Shown: positions 1-14,000 of the stretch, piece after piece | Numbering within the stretch: the stretch's first letter is position 1 | Layout of the letters: each line of letters starts with the position of its first letter | Notes under the pieces: model-generated | What the model saw: the letters and a program-made list of their open reading frames with translations, nothing else | What the model was told of the DNA's origin: nothing | Databases searched by the model: none | Program-made: the position numbers and the translations under genes | DNA from: Cellulosimicrobium protaetiae | GTDB taxonomy: Bacteria > Actinomycetota > Actinomycetes > Actinomycetales > Cellulomonadaceae | DNA: 64,000 bases | Assembly: GCF_009708005.2 (NCBI RefSeq) | Contig: NZ_CP052757.1 | Coordinates: forward strand, 2,232,001-2,296,000 | Direction: 5' to 3'

Positions 1-299
1 GCCAGGTCTCCGCGATCGTCGACGCGGTCGAGGAGGCGATGTTCAAGGCGGGGTCCAAGCCGATCCGCCGCGAGGGCAAGCAGGAGGCGCGCTGGGTCCT
101 CATCGACTTCGGCGACGTCGTCGTGCACGTGCAGCACGCCGAGGACCGCGTCTACTACGCGCTCGAGCGCCTGTGGAAGGACTGCCCCGTCGTCGAGCTC
201 CCCGAGGACGCGCGCGGCGGCGACGGCACCGCCGACGACGCGGACGACACGACCGGCGGCGACGGCGCCATCCGCCTCTCGGGGGAGCCCCTGGCGTGA
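1..299 (+). CDS. rsfS: Ribosomal silencing factor RsfS, 3' part
   Basis: The 5' end lies before the window; 98 codons are visible in frame from base 3. The visible part matches the RsfS/Iojap fold: a helix ending in VEEAMFKAG, a basic turn, then WVLIDFGDVVVHV, followed by YYALERLWKDCP. RsfS binds ribosomal protein uL14 and blocks joining of 30S and 50S subunits when nutrients are scarce (family knowledge). The acidic tail after residue PED is low-complexity and varies between relatives. The stop overlaps the GTG of the next gene (GTGA), so the two are probably translationally coupled. The identification is firm; only the N-terminus cannot be checked. Confidence 0.93.
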   Translation, partial: QVSAIVDAVEEAMFKAGSKPIRREGKQEARWVLIDFGDVVVHVQHAEDRVYYALERLWKDCPVVELPEDARGGDGTADDADDTTGGDGAIRLSGEPLA

Positions 300-976
300 G
301 CGCCGGCACGCTCGTCCTCCTGCGTCACGGCCGGACGGCGTACAACGCCACGATGCGGCTGCAGGGCCAGGTCGACATCCCCCTGGACGCCGTCGGGCAG
401 TGGCAGGCGGAGCAGGGTGCCCAGGCCCTCGCGAGCGCGCACCGCGCGACGCGTGTCGTCGCGTCCGACCTCGTGCGTGCCGCCGACACCGCGCGGGCGT
501 ACGCCGGTGCGATCGGCGCGGAGGTCCTGTTCGACCCGCGGCTGCGCGAGCGCGGCTTCGGGGAGTGGGAGGGCCTGACGGGCCCGGAGATCGCCGAGCG
601 GTGGCCGGACGAGTACACGGCGTGGCGCCGGGGCGAGGAGCCCACGCGCGCCGGCGCCGAGACCAAGGCCGCGGTTGCCACGCGCCTCGTCGAGGCCGTC
701 ACCGAGCACGTCGAGTCGCTCGGGACGGACGACACGCTCGTCGTCGTGTCGCACGGCGCCGCGATCACGCTGGCCGTCACCGCCCTGCTCGGGCTGGACC
801 CGGAGCGCTGGCGCGGGATCTCCGGGCTGCACAACGTCCACTGGTCCCACCTGCACCGCTCCGCGCCCGCCGCGACGCCCGCGTGGCGGCTCGTGGCGCA
901 CAACGTCGGGGCAGGGTTCCCGCTCGACGAGTGGAACGCGGGACCGGATTGGAATCTGGAGCCGGTTTCTGCGTAG
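296..976 (+). CDS. Histidine phosphatase family protein (phosphoglycerate mutase-like)
   Basis: 226-residue protein starting at a GTG that overlaps the rsfS stop. The phosphohistidine signature LLRHGRTAYN lies at residues 8-17 and the second catalytic histidine is in SHGAAI near residue 153, both typical of the branch-2 phosphatase superfamily. Family members are cofactor-dependent mutases or, more often, broad phosphatases, and the sequence does not separate these. A histidine phosphatase directly after rsfS is common in actinobacteria (glucosyl-3-phosphoglycerate or sugar-phosphate phosphatases have been proposed in other species), but the substrate here is unknown. The longer in-frame ORF beginning at 173 was rejected because its first 41 codons lie inside rsfS. 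Confidence 0.9.
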   Translation: MSAGTLVLLRHGRTAYNATMRLQGQVDIPLDAVGQWQAEQGAQALASAHRATRVVASDLVRAADTARAYAGAIGAEVLFDPRLRERGFGEWEGLTGPEIAERWPDEYTAWRRGEEPTRAGAETKAAVATRLVEAVTEHVESLGTDDTLVVVSHGAAITLAVTALLGLDPERWRGISGLHNVHWSHLHRSAPAATPAWRLVAHNVGAGFPLDEWNAGPDWNLEPVSA

Positions 977-979
977 ACT
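949..979 (+). promoter_or_regulatory. Possible promoter for tRNA-Ala
   Basis: TTGGAA (949-954) and TAGACT (974-979) are separated by 19 bp. They sit across the end of the phosphatase gene, about 77 bp before the tRNA. The spacing is longer than the usual 17-18 bp, so this is a tentative call. Confidence 0.25.
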
Positions 980-1055
980 AGCGACGCTCCGCAGGACGGG
1001 AAACCGGCCGGGGGAGTGTTCATCCAGTGTTTGACCAGGATCTTCGCGGATCCAC

Positions 1056-1131
1056 GGGGCTGTGGCGCAGCTGGTAGCGCACCTGCATGGCATGCAGGGG
1101 GTCAGGGGTTCGAGTCCCCTCAGCTCCACCA
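1056..1131 (+). tRNA. tRNA-Ala (anticodon GGC)
   Basis: The cloverleaf can be read directly. The acceptor arms are GGGGCTG (1056-1062) and CAGCTCC (1121-1127), with the G3:U70 wobble pair that marks alanine tRNAs. The anticodon stem CCTGC/GCAGG encloses loop ATGGCAT with anticodon GGC, which reads GCC and GCU codons. The T-arm GGGGTTCGAGTCCCC is intact and the discriminator is A. The 3' CCA is encoded. Total length is 76 nt. Confidence 0.97.
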
Positions 1132-1153
1132 GAAGGTATTCAGCAGAGCACAG

Positions 1154-1187
1154 GACGAAGGCGAGAGCACACGCTCTCGCCTTCGTC
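1154..1187 (+). terminator. Hairpin terminator after tRNA-Ala
   Basis: A perfect 15-bp stem (1154-1168 with 1173-1187) closes on the 4-nt loop ACAC. There is no T-run, as is usual in high-GC actinobacteria. It lies between the tRNA and the convergent TetR gene, so it may work in both directions. Confidence 0.75.
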
Positions 1188-1278
1188 GTCGTCAGGGTGC
1201 GCCGTTCCGACGAGGTGCCTGTGCGGGCGATCGGTCGAGGCTTCCGCCTCCGAGCCGGTGCGGATCAGATCGCTCGTG

Positions 1279-1851
1279 TCATGACCCCGGTCGAGGGTCG
1301 AGGACGCCTCGGGAAGCCTCCAGGACCGTCGTGAACGTCTCCGAGTCGTCGAGCGCGTGCGCCAGGACGATCGCGCCCTGGATGTCAGCGACGACACGAA
1401 TGGCCTCCGACCGGGCGCCCTCGATCCCAGCGACTTCGAGGGCGCTGCCGAGCGCGTCGATCCACTCGGTGAAATAGTCGTTGATCGCCACCGTGAACAG
1501 GTCACGGGGCCTGCTCAGGGCGAACGAACCTGGCAGGCAGGCGCGCCGGCCGGAGCGGAAGTAGACCTCGACCGCGTCGAACATCGACTCGACGGCAGCC
1601 CGAGCGCTCTCGGGAGTGGCGGCCTCCTGCAAGGGGGCGAAGAGGTTCCCGCGGAACCACGCGTCCACGTCGTCGAGCACCGCTTGGGCCATCTCGCGCT
1701 TCCCGCCCGGGAAGAAGTGATAGAGGCTGCCCTTGCCGAGCCCGCTGGCCTCGGTCAGCAGAGCCATGCTCGCTCCGTCGAAACCGTGCTCGCGGAACAC
1801 CTCCGCCAGGGCACGAACAGCGCTCTCGCGTGAGGACGTCGTAGCACTCAC
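1279..1851 (-). CDS. TetR/AcrR family transcriptional regulator
   Basis: 190 residues from a GTG start. The N-terminal TetR helix-turn-helix is clear: alanine-rich helix 1, then GFDGASMALLTEASGLGKGSLYHFFPGGK around residues 22-51. The C-terminal ligand-binding half ends in a helix with RVVADIQGAIVLAHALDD, a layout seen in TetR_C_11/YxaF-like repressors. The gene lies 6 bp downstream of the NTF2-like gene on the same strand, so both are probably one transcript. That transcript starts behind the palindromes at 2339-2386, which suggests autoregulation (inference). The ligand is unknown. Confidence 0.88.
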   Translation of the reverse strand: MSATTSSRESAVRALAEVFREHGFDGASMALLTEASGLGKGSLYHFFPGGKREMAQAVLDDVDAWFRGNLFAPLQEAATPESARAAVESMFDAVEVYFRSGRRACLPGSFALSRPRDLFTVAINDYFTEWIDALGSALEVAGIEGARSEAIRVVADIQGAIVLAHALDDSETFTTVLEASRGVLDPRPGS

Positions 1852-1857
1852 CGGATC

Positions 1858-2325
1858 TCAGAGCCCCAGCTCGCCCAGGCCCGGGTGGTCGGTCGGTCGC
1901 GGGCCGAGCGGCCAGTGGAAGAGGCGGTTGTCCTCGGTGATCGGCTGGTCGTTGATCGACGCGAGGCGCCTGCGCATGAGGCCGTTCTCGTCGAACTCCC
2001 AGTTCTCGTTACCGTGCGAACGGAACCACCGCCCGTCTGCGCGCCGCGACTCGTACACGAATCGGACCGCGATGCGGTTGCCCTGGTGCGCCCACACCTC
2101 CTTGATCAGGCGGTACTCCAGCTCTCGCTCCCACTTGGCGGTCAGGAACCGGACGATCTCCTGCCGCCCGGTGACGAACTGGTCCCGGTTCCGCCACCGG
2201 CTGTCCGGCGTGTACGCGAGCGCGATCCGCTCCGGCTCGCGGGTGTTCCACGCGTCTTCGGCGGCGCGGGTCTTGACCGTCGCGGTCACGTCGTCGAAGG
2301 GTGGCAGAGGTGGACGCGAGGGCAT
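1858..2325 (-). CDS. DUF1348 / nuclear transport factor 2-like protein
   Basis: 155-residue protein of the SnoaL/NTF2-like fold, recognisable as DUF1348 from [52 protein letters not shown] and the tail [11 protein letters not shown]. These small cone-shaped proteins often act as isomerases, hydratases or unknown small-molecule enzymes. No catalytic residues can be assigned. It is the first gene of a two-gene operon with the TetR regulator, directly behind a double operator, so it is the likely target of induction. Starts at ATG 2325. Confidence 0.85.
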   Translation of the reverse strand: MPSRPPLPPFDDVTATVKTRAAEDAWNTREPERIALAYTPDSRWRNRDQFVTGRQEIVRFLTAKWERELEYRLIKEVWAHQGNRIAVRFVYESRRADGRWFRSHGNENWEFDENGLMRRRLASINDQPITEDNRLFHWPLGPRPTDHPGLGELGL

Positions 2326-2338
2326 GGCATGCCTTTCG

Positions 2339-2386
2339 TTGTACCGATCGGTACAAGCAGCGTACCGGGCTGTACCGTCCGGTACA
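2339..2386 (-). promoter_or_regulatory. Double TetR-type operator
   Basis: A perfect 18-bp palindrome, TTGTACCGATCGGTACAA (2339-2356), is followed by TGTACCG-TC-CGGTACA (2371-2386). Their centres are 31 bp apart, close to three helical turns, so two repressor dimers would bind one face of the DNA. A further half site, GTACCG, lies at 2362-2367. The site is immediately upstream of the DUF1348-TetR operon and is most simply the operator of that TetR protein (inference). Confidence 0.75.
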
Positions 2387-2454
2387 ACGGCTGGGTATGC
2401 CTTGTTCTCGGACGTCGTGCCGTGACCAGGGCGACGTCCGACGTGTCGGCGAGC

Positions 2455-3417
2455 CTAGGAGGTGCTGACGTGCACGTGGTCGAAGTGGTTCGCGGTCGCG
2501 CCGCCGCGGTCCTCCATGCCGGACCACGCGCTCGCGGGGTCGCCGGCCATCCAGATCTGCTGCTGGTAGATGAGGTACGTGATCCCCAGCGCGCCGGCGT
2601 TCGCCTGCAGGTATCGGGCGATCTGCCACCCGGTCTCCCCGGTGATCATGATGTCGAGGGCGCGGCCCGAGCCGTGGTCGCCGCTGTCGCCCGGGCGGAT
2701 CCCGCCGTAGGAGGTCACCTGCGGGAAGTTCGCGCACACCGAGCGGTACACGGCGCGGGCGTTGGCCCGCAGCGACGACTCGATCCCGGTGCTCACCGTG
2801 CACGCGGCGTCGGAGGTGCCGCCGGCGCTCGCGGCCGCGGCCTGCGGGGCCTCGGGCTGCGACTCGGCGAGGAAGCTCGACTTGATCCAGGCGGCGGCCC
2901 CGGCCCAGACGACCTGGCTCCACTCGCCCTCGGTCGTCCCCGTCACGTCGACGGCGGTCGCGAACTCGGCCGTCGCGACGCGCTCCGCGTCCGCCGCGGG
3001 GGCCGTCCGCACGTTGACGGCGTCCGTGGTCCACAGCTGCCCCGTCACGGCCGGGACCGGCGGGGGAGTCGGGGCGGCCTCGGCCGCGGGGACGACCGCG
3101 ATCTCTGCCGCCGTCTCGATCACGGCGACCTCCTGCGCTGCTGCGGGCGGCGCGCTGCGCTGCGACGAGCGGCTCGCGGCACCGCTGCCGCGCTCCGCGC
3201 TCAGGGTGTCGGCGGCGGACGGCTCGACGCTCAGCGGCGCGAGGTCGGGGTTGCCCTCGGCGGGCTGTGGCCCCGCACCGACGACGCCGGCACCGAGGAG
3301 CCCGACGAGCGCGAGCGCGGGGAGCTTGAGCGAGCGTGCCGGGAGGGCGGGCAGCGACGGTAGTCGACGGGTGCGCACGGGACGTTCAGGGGCTGCGCTG
3401 TGGCGGCCTCGAGACAT
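2455..3417 (-). CDS. Secreted SH3-domain protein with M15-like C-terminal domain
   Basis: 320 residues from ATG 3417, chosen because GGAGCG lies just upstream; a longer start at 3456 is possible. A basic N-terminus precedes a hydrophobic segment (LALVGLLGAGVVGAG) that acts as signal peptide or anchor. An Ala/Pro-rich stretch follows, then a bacterial SH3 domain (residues about 128-190, with VNVRTAPAADAERVA). The C-terminal domain (about 205-320) carries SGDHGSGRALDI and ends NHFDHVHVSTS. These match the His/Asp and final His signatures of M15/VanY-type zinc peptidases. It probably binds or cuts peptidoglycan outside the cell. An MtrA-like motif sits in its promoter. Confidence 0.82.
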   Translation of the reverse strand: MSRGRHSAAPERPVRTRRLPSLPALPARSLKLPALALVGLLGAGVVGAGPQPAEGNPDLAPLSVEPSAADTLSAERGSGAASRSSQRSAPPAAAQEVAVIETAAEIAVVPAAEAAPTPPPVPAVTGQLWTTDAVNVRTAPAADAERVATAEFATAVDVTGTTEGEWSQVVWAGAAAWIKSSFLAESQPEAPQAAAASAGGTSDAACTVSTGIESSLRANARAVYRSVCANFPQVTSYGGIRPGDSGDHGSGRALDIMITGETGWQIARYLQANAGALGITYLIYQQQIWMAGDPASAWSGMEDRGGATANHFDHVHVSTS

Positions 3418-3780
3418 GGTGCGCTCCGCTTCGTTCGTGGTCAGGACCGCGCCCATGTAACCAAACCGTGATCTAGAAAGTCCAGCCCGGACCGCGGTCC
3501 GCCGTCTGACCTGGGCCGGAGCGCGACGTGCTCCCGGCCGACCCGAACGCGAACGCGAGGTGCGCGCGTCGTCAGGCGCCGTGCCGGTCGCGTGCGCGGC
3601 GCACGGGAGACCGGCGGACGGTGGGCGCGGGCGGACCATGGCAGCGCGGCGGAAGAACTCGATAACGATTTTCATTGAAATAGTTCGTCGAATGTGCAGA
3701 ATAGGAAGGCGTCGATAGTTCAACGACTGAACATTATTGACGGCCCTGGAGTCTCGCTCGATCACAAAGGTGTCGATCGC
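3418..3780. other. Divergent intergenic region with a Fur/Zur-like box
   Basis: 363 bp separate two divergent secreted-protein genes. Besides the MtrA-like repeat it holds an unusually AT-rich patch. Within that patch, GATAACGATTTTC (3661-3673) is an imperfect inverted repeat. It overlaps the odd-length palindrome TTTCATTGAAA (3670-3680). Together they resemble Fur/Zur-family boxes. AAAGGTG at 3766-3772 is the ribosome binding site of the gene at 3781. Nothing else was recognised. Confidence 0.4.
3457..3473. promoter_or_regulatory. MtrA-like direct repeat upstream of the cell-wall protein
   Basis: GTAACC-AAACC-GTGATC resembles the actinobacterial MtrA consensus, which is two GTAACC-type hexamers 5 bp apart; the second hexamer matches at 4 of 6 positions. 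MtrAB controls cell-wall hydrolases in several actinobacteria. The site lies 40 bp upstream of a likely hydrolase start. The assignment is an inference from motif and context. Confidence 0.45.
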
Positions 3781-9463
<5,683 letters not shown>

Positions 9464-9497
9464 CCCGGTCGCCCGCGGCCCTCAGGGGCACCTCGCA

Positions 9498-9543
9498 GCA
9501 CGACGAGGGGCGCCGTCCGGACGGACGGCGCCCCTCGTCGTGC
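9498..9543. terminator. Strong bidirectional terminator
   Basis: A perfect 20-bp stem (9498-9517 with 9524-9543) closes on the 6-nt loop CGGACG. It lies between the convergent aldo/keto reductase and the zinc-ribbon gene and can serve both. Confidence 0.85.
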
Positions 9544-9559
9544 GCGGGAGGAGACCCGG

Positions 9560-10006
9560 TCAGCCGCAGTCGTCGCAGATGCCCGTCGCGGGCAGCACCG
9601 TGAAGCACGTGGGGCACACGGCCGGCGGCTTCTCGGGCTCAGAGGCGCGCGGCGTCGTCTTGCGGGGGGTGCGGGGTGCGGTCGCGGCCTTCGCCGCGGT
9701 CCGACGGGCGGGCGCCGGCGCCGCGGGCGCCGCACCCGGCACGTCGAAGCCGCGCTTGCGCAGCAGGTCCGCGACGCCCACGGGGCTGTTGCGGAACTCC
9801 TCGGCGGTCGCGACGCGGCCGGTCGCGTACCGGTGCGCGACGCCGAGGATCGCCTGGGCGTCGTAGGCGCGGTCCTCGTGGAGGAGGGGCGTGCCGGGGG
9901 TCGCGGTGAACCCGTAGACCCCGAGGAAGGCGTCCCGGCCCCGGTCGTCCCAGTCCGCGATCGCCTGGAGGATGTGCTGCCGGGTCACTGCCGAGAAGGT
10001 TGCCAC
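9560..10006 (-). CDS. Conserved hypothetical protein with C-terminal zinc ribbon
   Basis: 148 residues. The N-terminal 90 residues (VTRQHILQAIADWDDRGRDAFLGVYGF) look like a small helical domain. An Ala/Pro/Lys-rich linker follows, then CPTC at about 131-134 and CDDC near the end. That CxxC...CxxC spacing is typical of a short zinc ribbon. I do not recognise a function. The protein could bind nucleic acid, but nothing proves this. It stands alone on its strand upstream of a strong terminator. Confidence 0.75.
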   Translation of the reverse strand: MATFSAVTRQHILQAIADWDDRGRDAFLGVYGFTATPGTPLLHEDRAYDAQAILGVAHRYATGRVATAEEFRNSPVGVADLLRKRGFDVPGAAPAAPAPARRTAAKAATAPRTPRKTTPRASEPEKPPAVCPTCFTVLPATGICDDCG

Positions 10007-10085
10007 GGGACGAGCCTAGACCGCCCCGCACGGCGGCCCGGACGGACGGCGCGTGACCTCCGACACCGGCATCCGGGCGCGCCCG

Positions 10086-11018
10086 TCAGGGGATGGTGTA
10101 GCCCGCCGCGCGGAACAGCTCGTACCACTCTGCACGCGTCAGCGGCACCTCGGAGCCGAGGGCCGCGCCCGCGACGCGCTCGGGGTTCGTCGTGCCGAGC
10201 ACGACCTGTATCCGTGCCGGGTGCCGCGTGATCCACGCGGTCGCGATCGCGATCGGCGGCACCTCGTAGCGTGCGGCGAGCCGGTCGATCACGGCGTTGA
10301 GCTCCGGGTACTCCGGCGAGCCCAGGAACACTCCGGTGAAGAACCCCGCCTGGAACGGCGACCACGCCTGGACCGTGATGTCGTGCAGGCGGCAGTAGTC
10401 GAGGATCCCGCTGTCGCGGCTGATCGACTGGTCGAGGCCCTGCATGTTCGCCGCGACGCCCTGCGCGACGACCGGCGCGTGCGTGATCGAGAGCTGGAGC
10501 TGGTTCGCGACGATCGGCTGCTCGACGTACCGGCGCAGCAGCTCGATCTGGCCCGGCGTGTGGTTGGACACCCCGAACGCGCGCACCTTTCCCGCGGCGT
10601 GCAGGTCGGCGAACGCGCGCGCGACCTCCTCGGGCTCGACGAGGGCGTCGGGTCGGTGCAGCAGGAGGAGGTCGAGATAGTCCGTGCGCAGCGCGCCGAG
10701 CGACCCCTCGACGGACGCGACGAGGTGCTCGTACGAATAGTCGAAGTACGGGCCCTCGCGCACGATCCCGGCCTTCGACTGGATGACCCACTCCGCACGC
10801 TCGGCGGGGGAGAGGCCGAGGGCCTCGGCGAACCGGCGCTCGCAGCCGTGCAGGTCGGTGCCGTAGACGTCGGCGTGGTCGAGGAACGTGATGCCGGCGT
10901 CGCGTGCGGTGCGCACGAGCGTGCGGACCTCGTCGTCGGTCTTGTCCTGGATGCGCATGAGGCCGAGCACGACGTTCGGGACGACGAGGTCCGTGCCGGG
11001 CAACGTGAAGGTCTTCAT
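10086..11018 (-). CDS. Aldo/keto reductase (YdhF-like oxidoreductase)
   Basis: 310 residues from ATG 11018, with GGAG upstream. The AKR catalytic residues are present: DHADVYG (Asp, Tyr), IQSKAGI (Lys) and LLLHRPD (His). FGVSNHTPGQIELL follows, and the NADPH-binding end is VVLGTTNPERV. The long insert GLDQSISRDSGILDYC fits the YdhF/AKR11-12 group more than the DkgA group, so it is not a duplicate of the reductase at 8618. It is divergent from the LysR gene at 11152, whose product may control it (inference from arrangement). Confidence 0.9.
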   Translation of the reverse strand: MKTFTLPGTDLVVPNVVLGLMRIQDKTDDEVRTLVRTARDAGITFLDHADVYGTDLHGCERRFAEALGLSPAERAEWVIQSKAGIVREGPYFDYSYEHLVASVEGSLGALRTDYLDLLLLHRPDALVEPEEVARAFADLHAAGKVRAFGVSNHTPGQIELLRRYVEQPIVANQLQLSITHAPVVAQGVAANMQGLDQSISRDSGILDYCRLHDITVQAWSPFQAGFFTGVFLGSPEYPELNAVIDRLAARYEVPPIAIATAWITRHPARIQVVLGTTNPERVAGAALGSEVPLTRAEWYELFRAAGYTIP

Positions 11019-11115
11019 CGGTGGAGCTCCTTCGTCGAAGGTGTCGGACGGCCGGTCGGGTGTGACGGGTCCCGACCGGTGCGAGCCTAGGAAGCGATAA
11101 CCTAGAAGTCCAACG

Positions 11116-11127
11116 ATTGTCAGCAAT
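11116..11127. promoter_or_regulatory. Putative LysR binding site
   Basis: ATTG-TCAG-CAAT is a short inverted repeat, embedded in a T-N11-A context in a locally AT-rich stretch. It lies between the divergent reductase and LysR genes and 25 bp before the LysR start, where LysR regulators usually bind. Confidence 0.5.
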
Positions 11128-11151
11128 GAGATAAAGAAATGTGAGTCATCA

Positions 11152-12105
11152 ATGGACCTTCGGCAGATGGAGTACCTCGTCGCGCTCGCCGACGAGCGCC
11201 AGTTCACCCGTGCTGCCCAGCTCGTCGGCGTCTCGCAGTCGGGCCTGTCCGCCGCGGTGCGCAGCCTCGAGGAGGAGCTCGGCGCGAGCCTGTTCACGCG
11301 CACGACGCGTCGCGTCGAGCCCACCGAGGCGGGCCTGGCGCTGCTGCCGCACGCACGGTCCATGCTCGCGCAGGCGGCCGCGGGCCGCGACGCGGTCGTC
11401 CGCGCCACGCGTGCCCTCTCCGGGTCGCTGCGCGTCGGCTCGGAGCAGTGCCTCGGCGTCGTCGACGTCACCACGCTGCTCGAACGCTTCCACCGCCGCT
11501 ACCCCCAGGTGGAGATCCACTTCGCGCAGGCCGGTTCGCACGACCTGCTCGCGCGCGTGCGCGAGGGCGACCTCGACGTCGCGTTCGTCGCGACCACCGA
11601 GCACCTGGGCCCGCTGTCGCAGACCGTGCTGGGCAGCGAGCCGCTCGTGCTCGTGTGCGCGCCCGAGCACCCGCTCGCCGCGCGCGGCCGGGTCGACTGG
11701 GCCGACCTCTCCGGCCAGGAGTTCGTCGACTTCGACCCGTCGTGGGGCGCGCGCCCCGTCAACGACGCGACGTGCGCCGCGCACGGCGTGCACCGCCGCG
11801 TGCGGTGCTCCGTCAACGACGTGCACACGCTCCTCGAGCTCGTCGACCGCGGGCTCGGCATCGCGCTCGTGCCGCGGCACGTCGCCGCGAAGCCGCAGGC
11901 CGAACGCCTCGTCACGCTCGCGCTGCCGGAGGGCGGTGCGCCGAGCTGGACCGTGTCGGTCGTGACCGGGCGCTGGGACAGCGCGGCGTCCGCCGCCCCC
12001 CAGCTGCTCGAGCTCCTCGCCGACGCGCCCGCGTGCCGCGGCGTCGACGTGGTGCGACCCGAGGGCGAGACCGCCGGCGTCGAGGTCGTGGCGGAGGTGC
12101 GGTGA
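11152..12105 (+). CDS. LysR family transcriptional regulator
   Basis: 317 residues. The N-terminal winged helix is typical: MDLRQMEYLVALADERQFTR, then VSQSGLSAAVRSLEEELGASLFTRTTR. A LysR substrate-binding domain fills the rest (residues about 90-290), with LRVGSEQCLGVVDV and the second lobe ending GIALVPRHVA. It is divergent from an aldo/keto reductase and overlaps the start of an MFS gene (GTGA), so it may regulate either or both. The inducer is unknown. Confidence 0.93.
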   Translation: MDLRQMEYLVALADERQFTRAAQLVGVSQSGLSAAVRSLEEELGASLFTRTTRRVEPTEAGLALLPHARSMLAQAAAGRDAVVRATRALSGSLRVGSEQCLGVVDVTTLLERFHRRYPQVEIHFAQAGSHDLLARVREGDLDVAFVATTEHLGPLSQTVLGSEPLVLVCAPEHPLAARGRVDWADLSGQEFVDFDPSWGARPVNDATCAAHGVHRRVRCSVNDVHTLLELVDRGLGIALVPRHVAAKPQAERLVTLALPEGGAPSWTVSVVTGRWDSAASAAPQLLELLADAPACRGVDVVRPEGETAGVEVVAEVR

Positions 12106-13425
12106 CCCCGCCCGCGGGCGCCGACGCACCGCTCTTCCCGCTCCGCAGCGTCGTCCTCGGCGCGTTCGTCCCGACGCTCGTCCTCGAGATCGGCATCGGG
12201 GCGATGCTGCCCGTCGTCGCGGTCACCGCGACGGGCCGTGGCGCGAGCCTCACGGTCGCCGGGCTCGTCGCGGCACTCGTCCCGATCGGCAAGATCCTCT
12301 TCGACCTCCCGGCCGGGGCCCTGGCCCAGCGGCTCGGCGACCGCACGGCGATGCTGCTCGCGGGCGGGGTCGCGGTCGTCGCGTTCACGACGGTCGCCCT
12401 CACGCCGAACCTGTGGGGGCTCGCGGCCGGCGTCCTCGCCCTGGGGGCGTCGACCGCCGTCTTCAACCTCGCCCGCCAGGCGTACCTCACGGAGATCACC
12501 CCGCCGCTGCGGCGGGCGCGCGTCCTGTCCACGCTCGCGGGCGTGCACCGCATCGGCCTCTTCCTCGGCCCGTTCGCCGGGGCCGCCGTCATCGCGGCCA
12601 CGGACGTGCGGGGCGCCTACTGGCTCGGTGCGGGCCGCTGCCGCGGCCGTGGTGATCCTCGCCGTCGTGCGCCCGGAACCGGGTCCGGCGGCGCACGACG
12701 GGTCCGGCCGCGAGCACGCCCGGGTGCGGCGTGAACGGAGCGGGCCGCGCGTGACCATCGCGCGCGTGGTGCGCGAGCACCGGCGTCTCTTCGCGACGCT
12801 CGGCGTCGCGATCCTGCTGCTCAGCGCGGTGCGCGGTGCGCGGCAGACGGTCATCCCGCTGTGGGGCGAGCACCTGGGCCTCGACGCCGAGGTGACGTCG
12901 CTCGTCTTCGGCGTCTCCGGCGCGCTCGACATGCTGCTCTTCTACCCGGCGGGGAAGATCATGGACCGGTTCGGCCGGCTCTGGGTCGCGGTGCCGTCGA
13001 TGCTCACCATGGCGCTCGCGCTCGCGCTGCTGCCCTTCGCCCACACCGTCGTCGCGGTCACGGTCGTCGCGGCGCTGCTCGGCGTCGGCAACGGCATGGG
13101 CTCGGGCATCGTCATGACGCTCGGGGCCGACGTCGCGCCCGCGGACGTGCGCCCGACCTTCCTCAGCGTGTGGCGGCTGTTCCAGGACACCGGTGACGCA
13201 CTCGGCCCGCTCGTGCTCTCGGCCGGGGCGGCGCTCGGGTCGCTCGCCGCCGGGGTGTGGGCGACGTCGCTCCTCGGCGCGGGGTCCGCGGCGGCCCTCG
13301 CGCGCTGGGTGCCGCGCTGGTCGCCGCTCGCGAACCTCGTGCGGCGCGGTCGCGGCACCGACCTTCCGCCGCCCGGCGACGCCGGGGCGGACGCTCGTCA
13401 GATCCAGTCCCGCTCGCGGGCGTAG
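12102..13425 (+). pseudogene. MFS transporter interrupted by a frameshift
   Basis: GTG 12102 overlaps the LysR stop. The first frame encodes about six membrane helices and runs normally to YWLGAG near 12635. It then becomes an Arg-rich sequence ending at 12734. Skipping one base inside GCGGGCCGC (about 12630-12640) restores AAAAVVILAVVRP and the remaining six helices to the stop at 13425. The two halves together make a normal 12-helix MFS efflux protein of about 440 residues. The cause is either a real +1 mutation or a sequencing error in a G/C run. The 3' end overlaps the convergent response regulator by 28 bp. Confidence 0.82.
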
Positions 13426-14000
13426 CGGGCGGCCTCGTGCCGGGTCCGCGTCTGCGTCTTCTGCATCGCGCTCGACAGGTAGTTGCGCACCGTGCCCTGC
13501 GCGAGGTGCAGGCGTCCCGCGATCTCGGCGACCGAGTACCCCTCGCGGGTCACGCGCAGCACGTCGAGCTCGCGGTCCGTGAGCGGGACGTCGTCGATGA
13601 TCGCCGCGGCGGAGACGTCCTGGTCGACCCACCGGCGGCCCGCGTGCAGCGCCGCCAGGACCTCCGCGATGTGCGTCGGGTCGGCGGACTTGCTCACGAA
13701 CCCCTGCACGCCGAGCCGCAGGGCCTTGCGCAGCACCCCGGGCCGCGCGTGCCGGGTGAGCATGAGGATGACCTGCTCGGGCAGGGCGCGGCGGATCTCG
13801 GCGACGGCGGCGAGTCCGTCCGTCCCCGGCATCTCGAGGTCGATGACGAGCACGTCGGGGCGGTGGGCGAGCGTCGCACGCACGGCGTCGTCGCCGTCGA
13901 CCGCCTCCGCGAGCACCGTGACGTCCCCCACGAGCGGGAGCAGCGACGCGAGCGCCCTGCGGAGCAGGACCTCGTCGTCGGCGAGAACGATCGTCGTCAT
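13398..14000 (-). CDS. NarL/DesR-type response regulator
   Basis: 200 residues. The receiver domain has the acidic pair ADDE, phospho-acceptor Asp in VLVIDLEMPGTDG, and Lys in FVSKSAD. The C-terminal LuxR-type HTH reads LTDRELDVLRVTREGYSVAEIAGRLHL (about 136-195). It is translationally coupled (ATGA) behind the histidine kinase. It most likely controls the divergent ABC transporter at 15413-17088, in the manner of DesKR-like pairs (inference from layout). Confidence 0.92.
   Translation of the reverse strand: MTTIVLADDEVLLRRALASLLPLVGDVTVLAEAVDGDDAVRATLAHRPDVLVIDLEMPGTDGLAAVAEIRRALPEQVILMLTRHARPGVLRKALRLGVQGFVSKSADPTHIAEVLAALHAGRRWVDQDVSAAAIIDDVPLTDRELDVLRVTREGYSVAEIAGRLHLAQGTVRNYLSSAMQKTQTRTRHEAARYARERDWI

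Noticed and set aside
155-1129. Long reverse-strand open frames across the phosphatase, as well as many similar ones opposite leuS, ligD and the ThuA gene
   Set aside because: They are Arg-, Pro- and Ala-rich shadows of the real genes in other frames, a normal effect of high third-position GC.
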